Of a stretch of DNA of 55,184 nucleotides, positions 17,692-25,264 are shown one piece after another; the stretch's first letter is position 1; each line of letters opens with the position of its first letter. The notes beneath the pieces were generated by a model. That model worked only from the letters and a program-made list of their open reading frames with translations. It was not told the origin of the DNA and did no database searches. The position numbers and the translations under genes are program-made. This DNA is from Sandaracinaceae bacterium (GTDB taxonomy: Bacteria > Myxococcota_A > Polyangia > Polyangiales > Sandaracinaceae): assembly GCA_019637095.1 (NCBI GenBank), contig JAHBWG010000064.1, positions 1-55,184 of the forward strand, given 5' to 3'.

Positions 17692-18621
17692 TCAGCCAAC
17701 CCGGCGCGCGAGCTCGGGCGTCACGCGCCGCACGTCCTCGGCGCGCTTGAGCAGCACGCCGAGCGTCGTGCGCACGAGCTCCGGCTCGAGCGCGCGCGCG
17801 CCGAGCAAGACGAGGGCGCGCGCCCAGTCGATCGTCTCCGCGATGCTCGGCGCCTTCTGCAGCTCGCTCGCCCGGACCGACTGCACGAACGCGACGAGCT
17901 GCCGCGCGAGCGTCTCGCTCGCCTCCGGCACCGCGCGCCGCACGATCGCGAGCTCACGCGCGGCGTCCGGGAAGCTCAGCGTGAGGTGCAGGCACCGCCG
18001 GCGCAGCGCCTCGGTCAGCTCGCGCGTCGCGTTGCTCGTCAGGACGACGTACGGCATCGAGCGCGCCTCGAGCGTGCCGAGCTCGGGCACGCTCACCGCG
18101 AAGTCGCTCAGCACCTCGAGCAGCATCGCCTCGAGCTCGGGATCGGCGCGGTCCACCTCGTCGATCAAGAGCACCACCGGCGACTCGCTGCGCAGCGCGC
18201 GCAGCAGCGGCCGCTCGATCAGGAACCGCTCGTGGAAGAACGCGGCCTCGTGCGCGGCGACGCGATCGACCGCCTCGCTCAGGTCCTTGGCGCCCGCGAG
18301 CGTCGCGCCGAGGGCGTCGCGCAGGAGCTGCGTGTAGAGCAGCTGCTTGCCGTACTCCCACTCGTAGAGCGCCTTCTGCTCGTCGAGCCCCTCGTAGCAC
18401 TGCAAGCGGAGCAGCGCGGTCCCCCGCGCGCGCGCGACCGCCTTGGCGAGCTCGGTCTTGCCGACGCCCGGCGGCCCCTCGACGAGGAGCGGCCGGCCGA
18501 GCGCCCCCGCGAGCCAGCTCACCACGACGGCGTCGCGATCCGCGAGGTAGCCCTCGGCCTCGAGCGCGGCGGCCATCGCCTCCGGCGTGGGGAAGGGCGG
18601 CTCGATCGGCGGCGCGGCCAT
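17692..18621 (-). CDS. MoxR-type AAA+ ATPase
   Basis: A 309-residue ATPase with Walker A GPPGVGKTELAKAVA, the loop YEGLDEQKALYEWEYGKQ typical of one MoxR subgroup, Walker B VLLIDEVDRADPE, sensor 1 TSNATREL, and arginine-rich ALRRRCLHL. MoxR proteins act as chaperones, usually with a von Willebrand factor A partner that is encoded alongside; none is present here. Instead it is the last gene of an operon with two ATP-grasp ligases, whose stop lies 31 bases upstream. A GTG 18 bases upstream is an alternative start. A role in remodelling or assembling the ligase/methyltransferase products is an inference from position. Confidence 0.88.
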   Translation of the reverse strand: MAAPPIEPPFPTPEAMAAALEAEGYLADRDAVVVSWLAGALGRPLLVEGPPGVGKTELAKAVARARGTALLRLQCYEGLDEQKALYEWEYGKQLLYTQLLRDALGATLAGAKDLSEAVDRVAAHEAAFFHERFLIERPLLRALRSESPVVLLIDEVDRADPELEAMLLEVLSDFAVSVPELGTLEARSMPYVVLTSNATRELTEALRRRCLHLTLSFPDAARELAIVRRAVPEASETLARQLVAFVQSVRASELQKAPSIAETIDWARALVLLGARALEPELVRTTLGVLLKRAEDVRRVTPELARRVG

Positions 18622-18652
18622 CGCGCCCTGGCGTAGCACGCGCGGCGCGCGA

Positions 18653-19768
18653 TCACCCGGCGCCGAGCGCGACGGCGCGCGCCGGCTCGTCGAACGGGGG
18701 CGTGGTCGCGCCGTGCCGGCGCCGCCAGCCGTGCGCGAGGACGGCGCCGATCAGCTCCGCCATCGCGCACCCGGACTCGGCGAGGATCGCGCCCGCGGTC
18801 GACGTGTCGTCCGAGGAGAGCCCGCAATTCGCGTTGACCTCGAGCACGCGCGCCGCGCCGGCGCCGCACACGCGCAGATCGACGCGTGCGTACGCGTGCC
18901 CGCCGACCGCGCGGTACGCGGCCCTCGCGAGCGCGGCGAGCGGCGCGGCGCGCTCCGCCTCGACGGCCGCGTAGCGGTAGTACGGCTCGCCGGGCGGCGG
19001 CGGCGGATCCTCGTCGTATTCCTCGCAGTAGCGCTCGAACGTCAGGTAGCGCTCGAGCGGCGGCAGGCCCGGGTGGAACACGCGCTCGCACGGCGCGAGC
19101 ACGCGCACGCCGTCCGGTGCGCGCGGATCGTCGAAGAGCAGTACGGTGTACTCCGGGCCGGGCAGGAACGGCTCCGCGAAGATCGCGCCCGGCGCGAACC
19201 GGCACCCGTGCATGCCGCCGAAGAGCCGCATGGCCTGCGCGACGCCGCTCGCCCGGTCGCGGATCACGGAGCGCACGGTGATCCCCGCGCTCCCGAACGA
19301 GACGTCGGGCTTGAGGAAGAACGGCAAGCCCAGGGCGCGCTCGGCGCGGGCGACGTCGCGCGCGGGCTCGGCGATCTCCACCCACGGTGCGGTCGCGACG
19401 CCCGCGGCGACGAAGCGCCGCTTCATCGCGAGCTTGGAGGTCGAGAGCGCGTAGAAGGCCGCGTCCGCGCCGGTGTGAGCGACGCCGGCCGCGGCGAGCG
19501 CGCGCACCACCGAGAGGCCGGGGTAGCCGTTCACGTCGTCGCCGTCGCAGAGGTTCAGCGCGATCGCGGGGGCCTCGCGCGCGACGCGCCGCACGGCCTG
19601 CTCGACGCCGTCGATCGTCACCGAGACCCACTCCCAGCGCGCGCCGAGCGCAGCCATCCACGAGGCGACGTCGCGGCGCAGCTCGGGCGTGTCGTAGTAG
19701 GGGCTGACGAGCGCCCCGCCCTCGCGGGCGAACGGGACGAGCACGAACACGACCGGCGGCGCCCTCAC
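18653..19768 (-). CDS. ATP-grasp ligase (D-Ala-D-Ala ligase-like), paralogue 1
   Basis: A 371-residue protein with the D-alanine ligase-like ATP-grasp plan. It has NLCDGDDVNGYPGLSV at 72-87 (substrate-side motif), SKLAMKRRFVAAGV as the hinge helix, PFFLKPDVSFGSAGI for ATP contact, YARVDLR, and the Mg-binding LEVNANCGLSSDD at 309-321. It should form an amide between a carboxylate and an amine, with an acyl phosphate intermediate. The ancestral D-Ala-D-Ala role is unlikely given the altered substrate motif and the neighbours. It starts at GTG, 67 bases after the ATP-grasp-SET gene. It is closely similar in motifs to the ligase encoded on the opposite arm of the cluster. Confidence 0.88.
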   Translation of the reverse strand: MRAPPVVFVLVPFAREGGALVSPYYDTPELRRDVASWMAALGARWEWVSVTIDGVEQAVRRVAREAPAIALNLCDGDDVNGYPGLSVVRALAAAGVAHTGADAAFYALSTSKLAMKRRFVAAGVATAPWVEIAEPARDVARAERALGLPFFLKPDVSFGSAGITVRSVIRDRASGVAQAMRLFGGMHGCRFAPGAIFAEPFLPGPEYTVLLFDDPRAPDGVRVLAPCERVFHPGLPPLERYLTFERYCEEYDEDPPPPPGEPYYRYAAVEAERAAPLAALARAAYRAVGGHAYARVDLRVCGAGAARVLEVNANCGLSSDDTSTAGAILAESGCAMAELIGAVLAHGWRRRHGATTPPFDEPARAVALGAG

Positions 19769-19835
19769 GGCGTCCGTCCCCGCGCCTTCGCCGGGGCGCG
19801 CCCGCGCTCTGTCGCGTGCTGCGTCGCGCGCCGCC

Positions 19836-21278
19836 TCACGCGCCCTCGCGCCGCGCGCGCTCGCGGCGGTCGACCGAGTTGCCGGTCGCGCCCGCGATCG
19901 TGCCGCGGCACCGCGCCGCGCCGCACCGGCACGCGAAGGGCTCCATCCCCTCGTCGCAGAACGAGGCGTAGTCGAGCGTGAGCTCCTCCCCCGGCGCGAG
20001 ATCGCGGAGCGCGACGACGTCGAGGCCGTCGTAGGCGGTGCTCGGATCGCACGAGTGGTTCTGCGGCGCCCACGCGGCGGGGTCGGCGTCCCAGAGGATC
20101 CGCACCTCGTCGCTCACCGGGTACGCGTAGCGGCGGTAGGTGAGCGCGTCCTCGGCCGACCAGCGCGTCTCGACGTGCCGTCGCGTCGCGAGCCGCTGCG
20201 CGCGCTCCTCGCCTCGGAACACGACCTCGCCCCGGAGGATGGCGCGCTTGGCCCGGATGCCGAGGCCGGCGCGCGGGCTGCGGAAGACCTCGTAGAGCGG
20301 CTGGCGCGCGCGGTGCCGCGCGATCCCCTCGGCGACCACGTGCCGTAGGAACGCGGCTTGCCCCATGCCGTCGTGCATCAGGATGTAGTCGGCCGTCCCG
20401 TAGGCGCCCTCGCCGTAGAAGATCGAGCACGCGAAGTTGACGTCGAGCAGGCGCGGCGTACCGTCGTGGCCGACGCGGAAGTCCATGCGCGCGTACCCCA
20501 CGCCGCCGAACGCGCGGAACACGGCGCGCGCGGCGTCGCGCAGCGCGCGGTCGAGCGCCGGGTCGTCGCAAGGGACGTTGCGCTCGGGGAGGTAGCGCGT
20601 GGTCTTGAGCTCGTAGGTCTTGAACGGCTCGTCGGGCGAGAAGACGAACTCGACCGGGCGGAGCGCGAGCACCTCGCCGCCCGGCTCCGCGGGCGCCGCG
20701 ACGAGCACCGACAGCTCGCGTCCGTCGACGTACTCGTCGATGATCACCTCGTCGAACTCGTCCATCACGCGGCGCGCGACGCGCCGGAGCGCGGCGGCGT
20801 CCTCGCAGCGCGAGCTCGCGTCGATCCCGAGGCTGTCCCCGCCGCGGTCGGGCTTCACGAACAGCGGGAAGCGCAGCGCGCGGGCTGCCTCCTCGACGTC
20901 CGCGTCGGTCCGCGCGAGCACGTGCTCCGGCACCGCGACGTCGGCGTAGAACGCGACGCGCTTCATGAGGTGCTTGGGCGGGTCGTAGAGCGCCGCGCTC
21001 GGCCCGGTGTACGGCAGCTCGAGCGCCTCGAGCGAGTGGATCACGTCGATCGAGGGGACGTCCCAGTCGAGGTAGCCCTCGCAGAGGTTGACGTAGACGT
21101 CGAAGCCCTCGCGCCGGAGCGCGCGGAGCTGCCGGTAGACGGTCGCCTTGTGGAGCGCGACGTGGGTCACGTCGGCCTCGGGCCAGAGGCGAGAGAGATC
21201 GCGCGGCGGGTCGTAGCTCCGGTAGTCGATGGTCGAGTCTGCCCACGCGGGGGACAGGACGCAGACGCGAGGCGGCAT
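19836..21278 (-). CDS. ATP-grasp ligase fused to SET-domain methyltransferase
   Basis: A 480-residue two-domain protein. Residues 1-315 are an ATP-grasp with VNLCEGYLDWDVPSID at 63-78, LFVKPDRGGDSLGI at 139-152, YARMDFRV and the Mg-binding LDVNFACS at 278-285. Residues 328-465 are a SET domain: NHSCDPS at 407-413 (SAM/substrate pocket), GEELTLDYASF at 430-440, and a post-SET cysteine cluster CRCGAARCRG at 450-459. SET enzymes methylate lysine or related amines. One polypeptide therefore could couple amide-bond formation with N-methylation of the product or of a carrier protein. It leads an operon with a second ATP-grasp and a MoxR ATPase. Confidence 0.9.
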   Translation of the reverse strand: MPPRVCVLSPAWADSTIDYRSYDPPRDLSRLWPEADVTHVALHKATVYRQLRALRREGFDVYVNLCEGYLDWDVPSIDVIHSLEALELPYTGPSAALYDPPKHLMKRVAFYADVAVPEHVLARTDADVEEAARALRFPLFVKPDRGGDSLGIDASSRCEDAAALRRVARRVMDEFDEVIIDEYVDGRELSVLVAAPAEPGGEVLALRPVEFVFSPDEPFKTYELKTTRYLPERNVPCDDPALDRALRDAARAVFRAFGGVGYARMDFRVGHDGTPRLLDVNFACSIFYGEGAYGTADYILMHDGMGQAAFLRHVVAEGIARHRARQPLYEVFRSPRAGLGIRAKRAILRGEVVFRGEERAQRLATRRHVETRWSAEDALTYRRYAYPVSDEVRILWDADPAAWAPQNHSCDPSTAYDGLDVVALRDLAPGEELTLDYASFCDEGMEPFACRCGAARCRGTIAGATGNSVDRRERARREGA

Positions 21279-21386
21279 GCGCGCCGCAGCATAGCGGCCG
21301 CGCTCGAGGTCGGGGCCAACGAACCGCGCGACCGCGCTCCGTCGATCCGCTCTGCCGCCGCGCGATCTAGAGTGCCGCGCCTCACC

Positions 21387-21392
21387 AGGAGG
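21387..21392 (+). promoter_or_regulatory. Strong Shine-Dalgarno for the SET gene
   Basis: AGGAGG lies seven bases before a GTG codon and decides that GTG as the start. The 121-base gap between the divergent arms must hold promoters for both operons, but I see no clear -35/-10 pair in it. Confidence 0.7.
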
Positions 21393-21399
21393 AGCGCGC

Positions 21400-21906
21400 G
21401 TGCTCGACCGACCCCGCCCCGTCCCGTCCGACCCTCACCGGCTCCCCCAGGTCGCGCTCGGCGCGTGCGCTCACGGGGCGGCCGTCGTCGCCGCCGCGCC
21501 GTTCGCTCCCGGCGAGGCGGTGCTCTCGTTCGAGGGGCCGGCCTGCGCCGCGCCGAGCCGCTTCACCGTGCAGGTCGGCGCCGATCTCCACGTCGCGCCC
21601 GACGACGCGCTCTGGGCCTACGTCAACCACTCCTGTGATCCGAGCTGCGTGATCGCGTTCGAGCCCTCGGGCGCCGGGCCCGCGCGGCTCGTCGCCCGGC
21701 GCGCGATCGCCCGCGGCGAGCAGATCACCTTCAACTACCTGACGACGGAGTGGGAGCTGGCCGCGCCCTTCGAGTGCACGTGCGGCGCGCCCGCGTGCGC
21801 CGGGACCATCCGAGGCTTCGCCCACCTCGATCGCGCGGCGCGCGCCGCGCTCGCCTCGTGGCTCGCGCCGCACCTCGCGTCGCGCCTCGACGACGGAGCG
21901 CGATGA
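21400..21906 (+). CDS. Free-standing SET-domain protein (lysine methyltransferase-like)
   Basis: A 168-residue protein that is essentially one SET domain. It has NHSCDPSC at 76-83, ARRAIARGEQITFNYLTTEW at about 99-118 with the active-site Tyr113, and a post-SET cluster C126, C128, C133. It starts at GTG after an AGGAGG ribosome-binding site. The SAM-dependent transfer should be to a lysine or free amine; the target is unknown. The domain resembles the C-terminal half of the divergent ATP-grasp-SET fusion. Its stop overlaps the next gene's ATG, so the SET protein and the third ATP-grasp are coupled, echoing as two proteins what the other arm encodes as a fusion. Confidence 0.88.
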   Translation: MLDRPRPVPSDPHRLPQVALGACAHGAAVVAAAPFAPGEAVLSFEGPACAAPSRFTVQVGADLHVAPDDALWAYVNHSCDPSCVIAFEPSGAGPARLVARRAIARGEQITFNYLTTEWELAAPFECTCGAPACAGTIRGFAHLDRAARAALASWLAPHLASRLDDGAR

Positions 21907-22919
21907 GCGGCGCGGGGCGCGAGGTCCACGTCCTGGTCCCCTGCGACGCCGAGGGGCGGAGCCCGGAGTTCGACACGCCCGCGCACCGCGCCGAGCTCGC
22001 CTCGTGGTTCGCGCCGCTCGGGCTGCGCTGGCGGTGGGTGCCCGTGCGGATCGGCGAGGCGGACGCGATCGCGGCCGCGCTCGCCGGACGCGACGACGCC
22101 GTCGCCTTCAACCTCTGCGACGGAGACGAGCTCGACGGCTACCCCGGCCTCTCGGTCGTCGAGGCGCTCGAGCGCCGCGGCGTGCCGTTCACCGGCGCGG
22201 ACGCCGCGTTCTACCGGACGAGCAGCTCGAAGCTCGCGATGAAGCGCGCCTTCGCGCGCGCGGGCGTCGCGACGCCGCCGTTCGCCGAACCGATCGGCGA
22301 GCTCGACGCGCTCGTCGCCTCCGTCGGGCTGCCGTGCCTCGTCAAGCTCGACACCGGCGCGGCGGGCCTCGGCCTCGGGCGTGCTTCGGTCGCGACCGCC
22401 CGCGCCGAGCTCGAGGCCGCGCTGGCTCTCCCGCGCGCCGGCGCGCGCGGCGCGTTCGTCGAGGCGTTCGCGCCGGGCGACGAGCTCACGGTCCTGGTCG
22501 TCGGTGACGCCCGCGCGGCCGACGCGCTCGCAGCGCTGACCTCGTACCCGGCCGTCGCGATGGACTTCGCGCCGGGCACGCCCGCCACCGAGCGCATCCT
22601 CTTCCACGGGCACCGCCTCGAGCCCTCGCCCCACGCGCCCGGCGTCCCGCACTGCCGCTACCGGCTCGCCGCCCCCGACGCGAGCCGCGCCGCGGAGGCG
22701 CTCGCCCGGCGCGCGTTCGTCGCGACCGCCGGTCGCGGCTACGCGCGCGTCGATCTGCGCGACGGCCCGCGCGGCCTCGAGGTCCTCGAGGTCAATGCGA
22801 ATTGCGCGCTGTCGATCGACGAGCCGACCATCGGCCTCGCGCTCGCGGCGCGCGGCGAGGCGATGAGCGATCTCGCGCGCGCCATCCTGCGCGTCGCGCT
22901 CGACGGCGGGTCGGCCTGA
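21903..22919 (+). CDS. ATP-grasp ligase (D-Ala-D-Ala ligase-like), paralogue 2
   Basis: A 338-residue ligase with the same ordered signatures as paralogue 1: NLCDGDELDGYPGLSV, PFTGADAAFYRTSSSKLAMK, YARVDLRDG and the Mg-binding LEVNANCALSIDE. Its start ATG overlaps the stop of the SET gene (ATGA). The central ATP-contact stretch is PCLVKLDTGAAGLGL, shorter than in paralogue 1. The two paralogues probably arose by duplication and then specialised for different substrates (inference). It ends 38 bases before a convergent lipoprotein gene. No precursor peptide gene is visible next to it. Confidence 0.88.
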   Translation: MSGAGREVHVLVPCDAEGRSPEFDTPAHRAELASWFAPLGLRWRWVPVRIGEADAIAAALAGRDDAVAFNLCDGDELDGYPGLSVVEALERRGVPFTGADAAFYRTSSSKLAMKRAFARAGVATPPFAEPIGELDALVASVGLPCLVKLDTGAAGLGLGRASVATARAELEAALALPRAGARGAFVEAFAPGDELTVLVVGDARAADALAALTSYPAVAMDFAPGTPATERILFHGHRLEPSPHAPGVPHCRYRLAAPDASRAAEALARRAFVATAGRGYARVDLRDGPRGLEVLEVNANCALSIDEPTIGLALAARGEAMSDLARAILRVALDGGSA

Positions 22920-22957
22920 CGGCGGGGGCGGAGTCCGTCCGAGCCTCCTCCGGGTCG

Positions 22958-24184
22958 CTACGGCAGGGCCGCCTCGATCGCGTCGAGCCCGACGCCGAGC
23001 TGCGCGCGCGCGACCGCGTCGAGGACCGCGCGCGGTCCGACGAGGTGGATCGTCCGATGGACGTGCTCGAGCGCCTCGCCCGGCGCGAGGGCGGCGGCAG
23101 GCGACGACGACTCGAGCTCGTAGAACGGCCCGAGCGGCGCGGCGCCGGGCGCGAGGGGGCCGTCGTTGTAGCTGTTCACCACGTCGCCGCCGTACGGCGT
23201 GTCCGTCTCCGCCCACAGGCTGTTCACGTAGCCGTGCGGCGCCGCCTCGGGCAGCGTGTACGTCACGAGCGTCAGCGCGCCGGCCTCGGGGTCGTAGCTC
23301 CCCATCACCGGCCGCGCGCGAGCGAACGACACGCCGATCTTCCCGCGCTCGCCGCCGTCGCCGCGGAAGAAGATCACCGCGCGCTCCGCGTCGACCGAGA
23401 GGCGCGAGCTCGGCACGCGCCCGAAGTAGTCCGCGTTCACGATCGGGCCGAGCTCGGCCTCGGGGCCCGCGCGGAACGGGACGACGATCGTCGTCGCGGG
23501 CGAGGGCCGGTACATGCTCAGGATCCAGATCGACACGAGGCCGCTCGCCGCGGTCCACGCCGCGGTCCCGGCGTTGCGGATGCGGTTGACCGACTCGTAC
23601 GCCACCGCGTGCGCGCCGGGCGCCTCGACCCACGGCGCGATCATCCGCACGGTGCGCTCGATCGCGACGACGAGCTCGGTCCCCGCGCGGTTGACGAAGC
23701 GGGCCTCGTGCGCGAACGCGACCGACGCCGCCTCACGCGCCGTGACCTCCCACGCCGCGAGGTCGATCGCCGGCGGCACCTGCCAGTGCGCGAGCTCGAA
23801 CGGCGCGCCGGGCGCGAAGTAGAGCGCGAAGGCGCCGCCCTCCGGCCCGAGCCAGAGGCGATCCTCGCCGCCGAACACGTTCATGTGTGGCGTCGGCACG
23901 CCGCTCTCGATGCGCGCGCGGTGGATCCAGCCGAAGCTCGCGCCCCCCTCGGTCACCGCGCTCGTCATCACGCGCCCCTGGTAGCCGGGCGCGACCGCCA
24001 CGCGGGCGTCCTCGCGCTCGAGCACCACGAGATCGGGCGCGTGGCGGCGGAGGAAGGCCACGTCGTCCGCGAACGTCGGCGAAGTCGTCATCGAGGGCCT
24101 CTCGGGGTGCGCCGCGCGATCCGGCGACGACGCGCCGGCGCACGCGGTGAGGAAGACCGCGACGAGCGCGTGATCCGATCGCAT
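22958..24184 (-). CDS. Lipoprotein, DUF6786-like
   Basis: A 408-residue protein. The chosen ATG gives MRSDHALVAVFLTACAG, a short lipoprotein signal with Cys15; the frame is open for 61 further codons upstream but these look like non-coding sequence. The mature part is beta-rich with TSAVTEGGASFGWIHR, ESVNRIRNAGTAAW and SIWILSMYRPSPATTIVVPF, which I associate with DUF6786, possibly of a sugar-mutarotase-like fold. That assignment is moderate at best. It could act on carbohydrates at the outer membrane. It converges on the ATP-grasp gene and is divergent from the next secreted protein. Confidence 0.65.
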   Translation of the reverse strand: MRSDHALVAVFLTACAGASSPDRAAHPERPSMTTSPTFADDVAFLRRHAPDLVVLEREDARVAVAPGYQGRVMTSAVTEGGASFGWIHRARIESGVPTPHMNVFGGEDRLWLGPEGGAFALYFAPGAPFELAHWQVPPAIDLAAWEVTAREAASVAFAHEARFVNRAGTELVVAIERTVRMIAPWVEAPGAHAVAYESVNRIRNAGTAAWTAASGLVSIWILSMYRPSPATTIVVPFRAGPEAELGPIVNADYFGRVPSSRLSVDAERAVIFFRGDGGERGKIGVSFARARPVMGSYDPEAGALTLVTYTLPEAAPHGYVNSLWAETDTPYGGDVVNSYNDGPLAPGAAPLGPFYELESSSPAAALAPGEALEHVHRTIHLVGPRAVLDAVARAQLGVGLDAIEAALP

Positions 24185-24332
24185 CCGAGGCAGCCTGCGT
24201 CGGGCGGCGGCGCGCTGTCTACCAGGACATCGCGCGCCGTGATCCCGCGCGCTCCCGCGGCGAACGGCACGAGGCGGCACACCCGGCCATCGGCGGGCGC
24301 CGGTGGTGCGGCCCTTGCCTAGGCGTCGCTGC

Positions 24333-25226
24333 ATGACGAGGCCTCTCGCGATGGTTGCGGTCTTCACCCTCTTGCTCGCGCCGGTCGTCGCGAGCGCCAG
24401 CGAGCCGTGTCAGCGCGGCTGCGCGTGCTCGCAGTACGCGCCGCGCGTGACGATGTATCCCAACGGCTCCGTGCTCGTGCCGACCAACGCGCGGGTGCTC
24501 GTCCCGACGCTGGACGGCATCGCGCCGCGCGTCGCGCTGTTCGCCGACGGAGCGCCCGACGTCTCGCTGCCGGTCCGCGTCGAGCCGGTCGCCGACGCGG
24601 ACGCCGTGTTCGTCACGCCCGCCGCGGCGCTCGCGCCGAGCACGCGGTTCCGGCTCGAAGGGCGCTGGGAGCACGTCGCGGGGGGAGCGCCGTTCAGGCT
24701 CGACTTCCTCACGGCGGAGGGAGCGGATCGCGAGGCTCCGTCGGTCCTGAGCGCCACCGCGGCGCCAGTGGACGACGGGGAGCTCTGCGACGCCTTCGTC
24801 GGCACGCGGGTCACGATCGAGACCGACGACGGGCTGGGCGAGATCTCGCTCTTGCGGGTGGCCGTCGAGCTCGAGGGCGGCGACGTGCACGTGCTCTACG
24901 GCGTGCCGTTCGCCTCGGCGTACCGCACGCTCGTGCTCGGCTCGGGAGGCGAGATCTGCGACGCGGACAGCCGCGAGAGGCCGACGCTGCCCGCGGTGGC
25001 GGCGGGGACCATCGCGCGCATCACGGTCACCGCGATCGACGCGGCGGGCAACGCGAGCGCGCCGTTCGTGCTCGAGGACGTCGCGCTGACGGCGTCGGCC
25101 GCGGGGGACTCGCGCTTCTACGGCGCGTGTTGGGGCTGCAACGCGCCCGGCGTGCCGGGGGAGGGCGGCGCGCTCGCCGCGCTCGCGCTGGCGCTGTTCG
25201 TGGTCGCGCGCGCGCGCCGTCGCTGA
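24333..25226 (+). CDS. Secreted Ig-like protein with Myxo-CTERM-like anchor
   Basis: A 297-residue protein with a signal peptide ending near VVASA, a Cys-containing start of the mature chain (CQRGCACSQ), then about 100 residues like a SbsA/Ig-like domain (ALAPSTRFRLEGRW). A second beta-rich domain follows, and the tail has GCN, GEGGALAALALALFVVA and RARRR. The tail matches the Cys / hydrophobic helix / Arg pattern of myxobacterial C-terminal sorting. An in-frame start 30 bases upstream adds an Arg-rich stretch. It opens a same-strand run of six more genes. Function unknown, presumably cell-surface. Confidence 0.7.
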   Translation: MTRPLAMVAVFTLLLAPVVASASEPCQRGCACSQYAPRVTMYPNGSVLVPTNARVLVPTLDGIAPRVALFADGAPDVSLPVRVEPVADADAVFVTPAAALAPSTRFRLEGRWEHVAGGAPFRLDFLTAEGADREAPSVLSATAAPVDDGELCDAFVGTRVTIETDDGLGEISLLRVAVELEGGDVHVLYGVPFASAYRTLVLGSGGEICDADSRERPTLPAVAAGTIARITVTAIDAAGNASAPFVLEDVALTASAAGDSRFYGACWGCNAPGVPGEGGALAALALALFVVARARRR

Positions 25227-25264
25227 GCGTGCCCGCCACCTCCGCGTGGGTGTACGGTTCGCTC

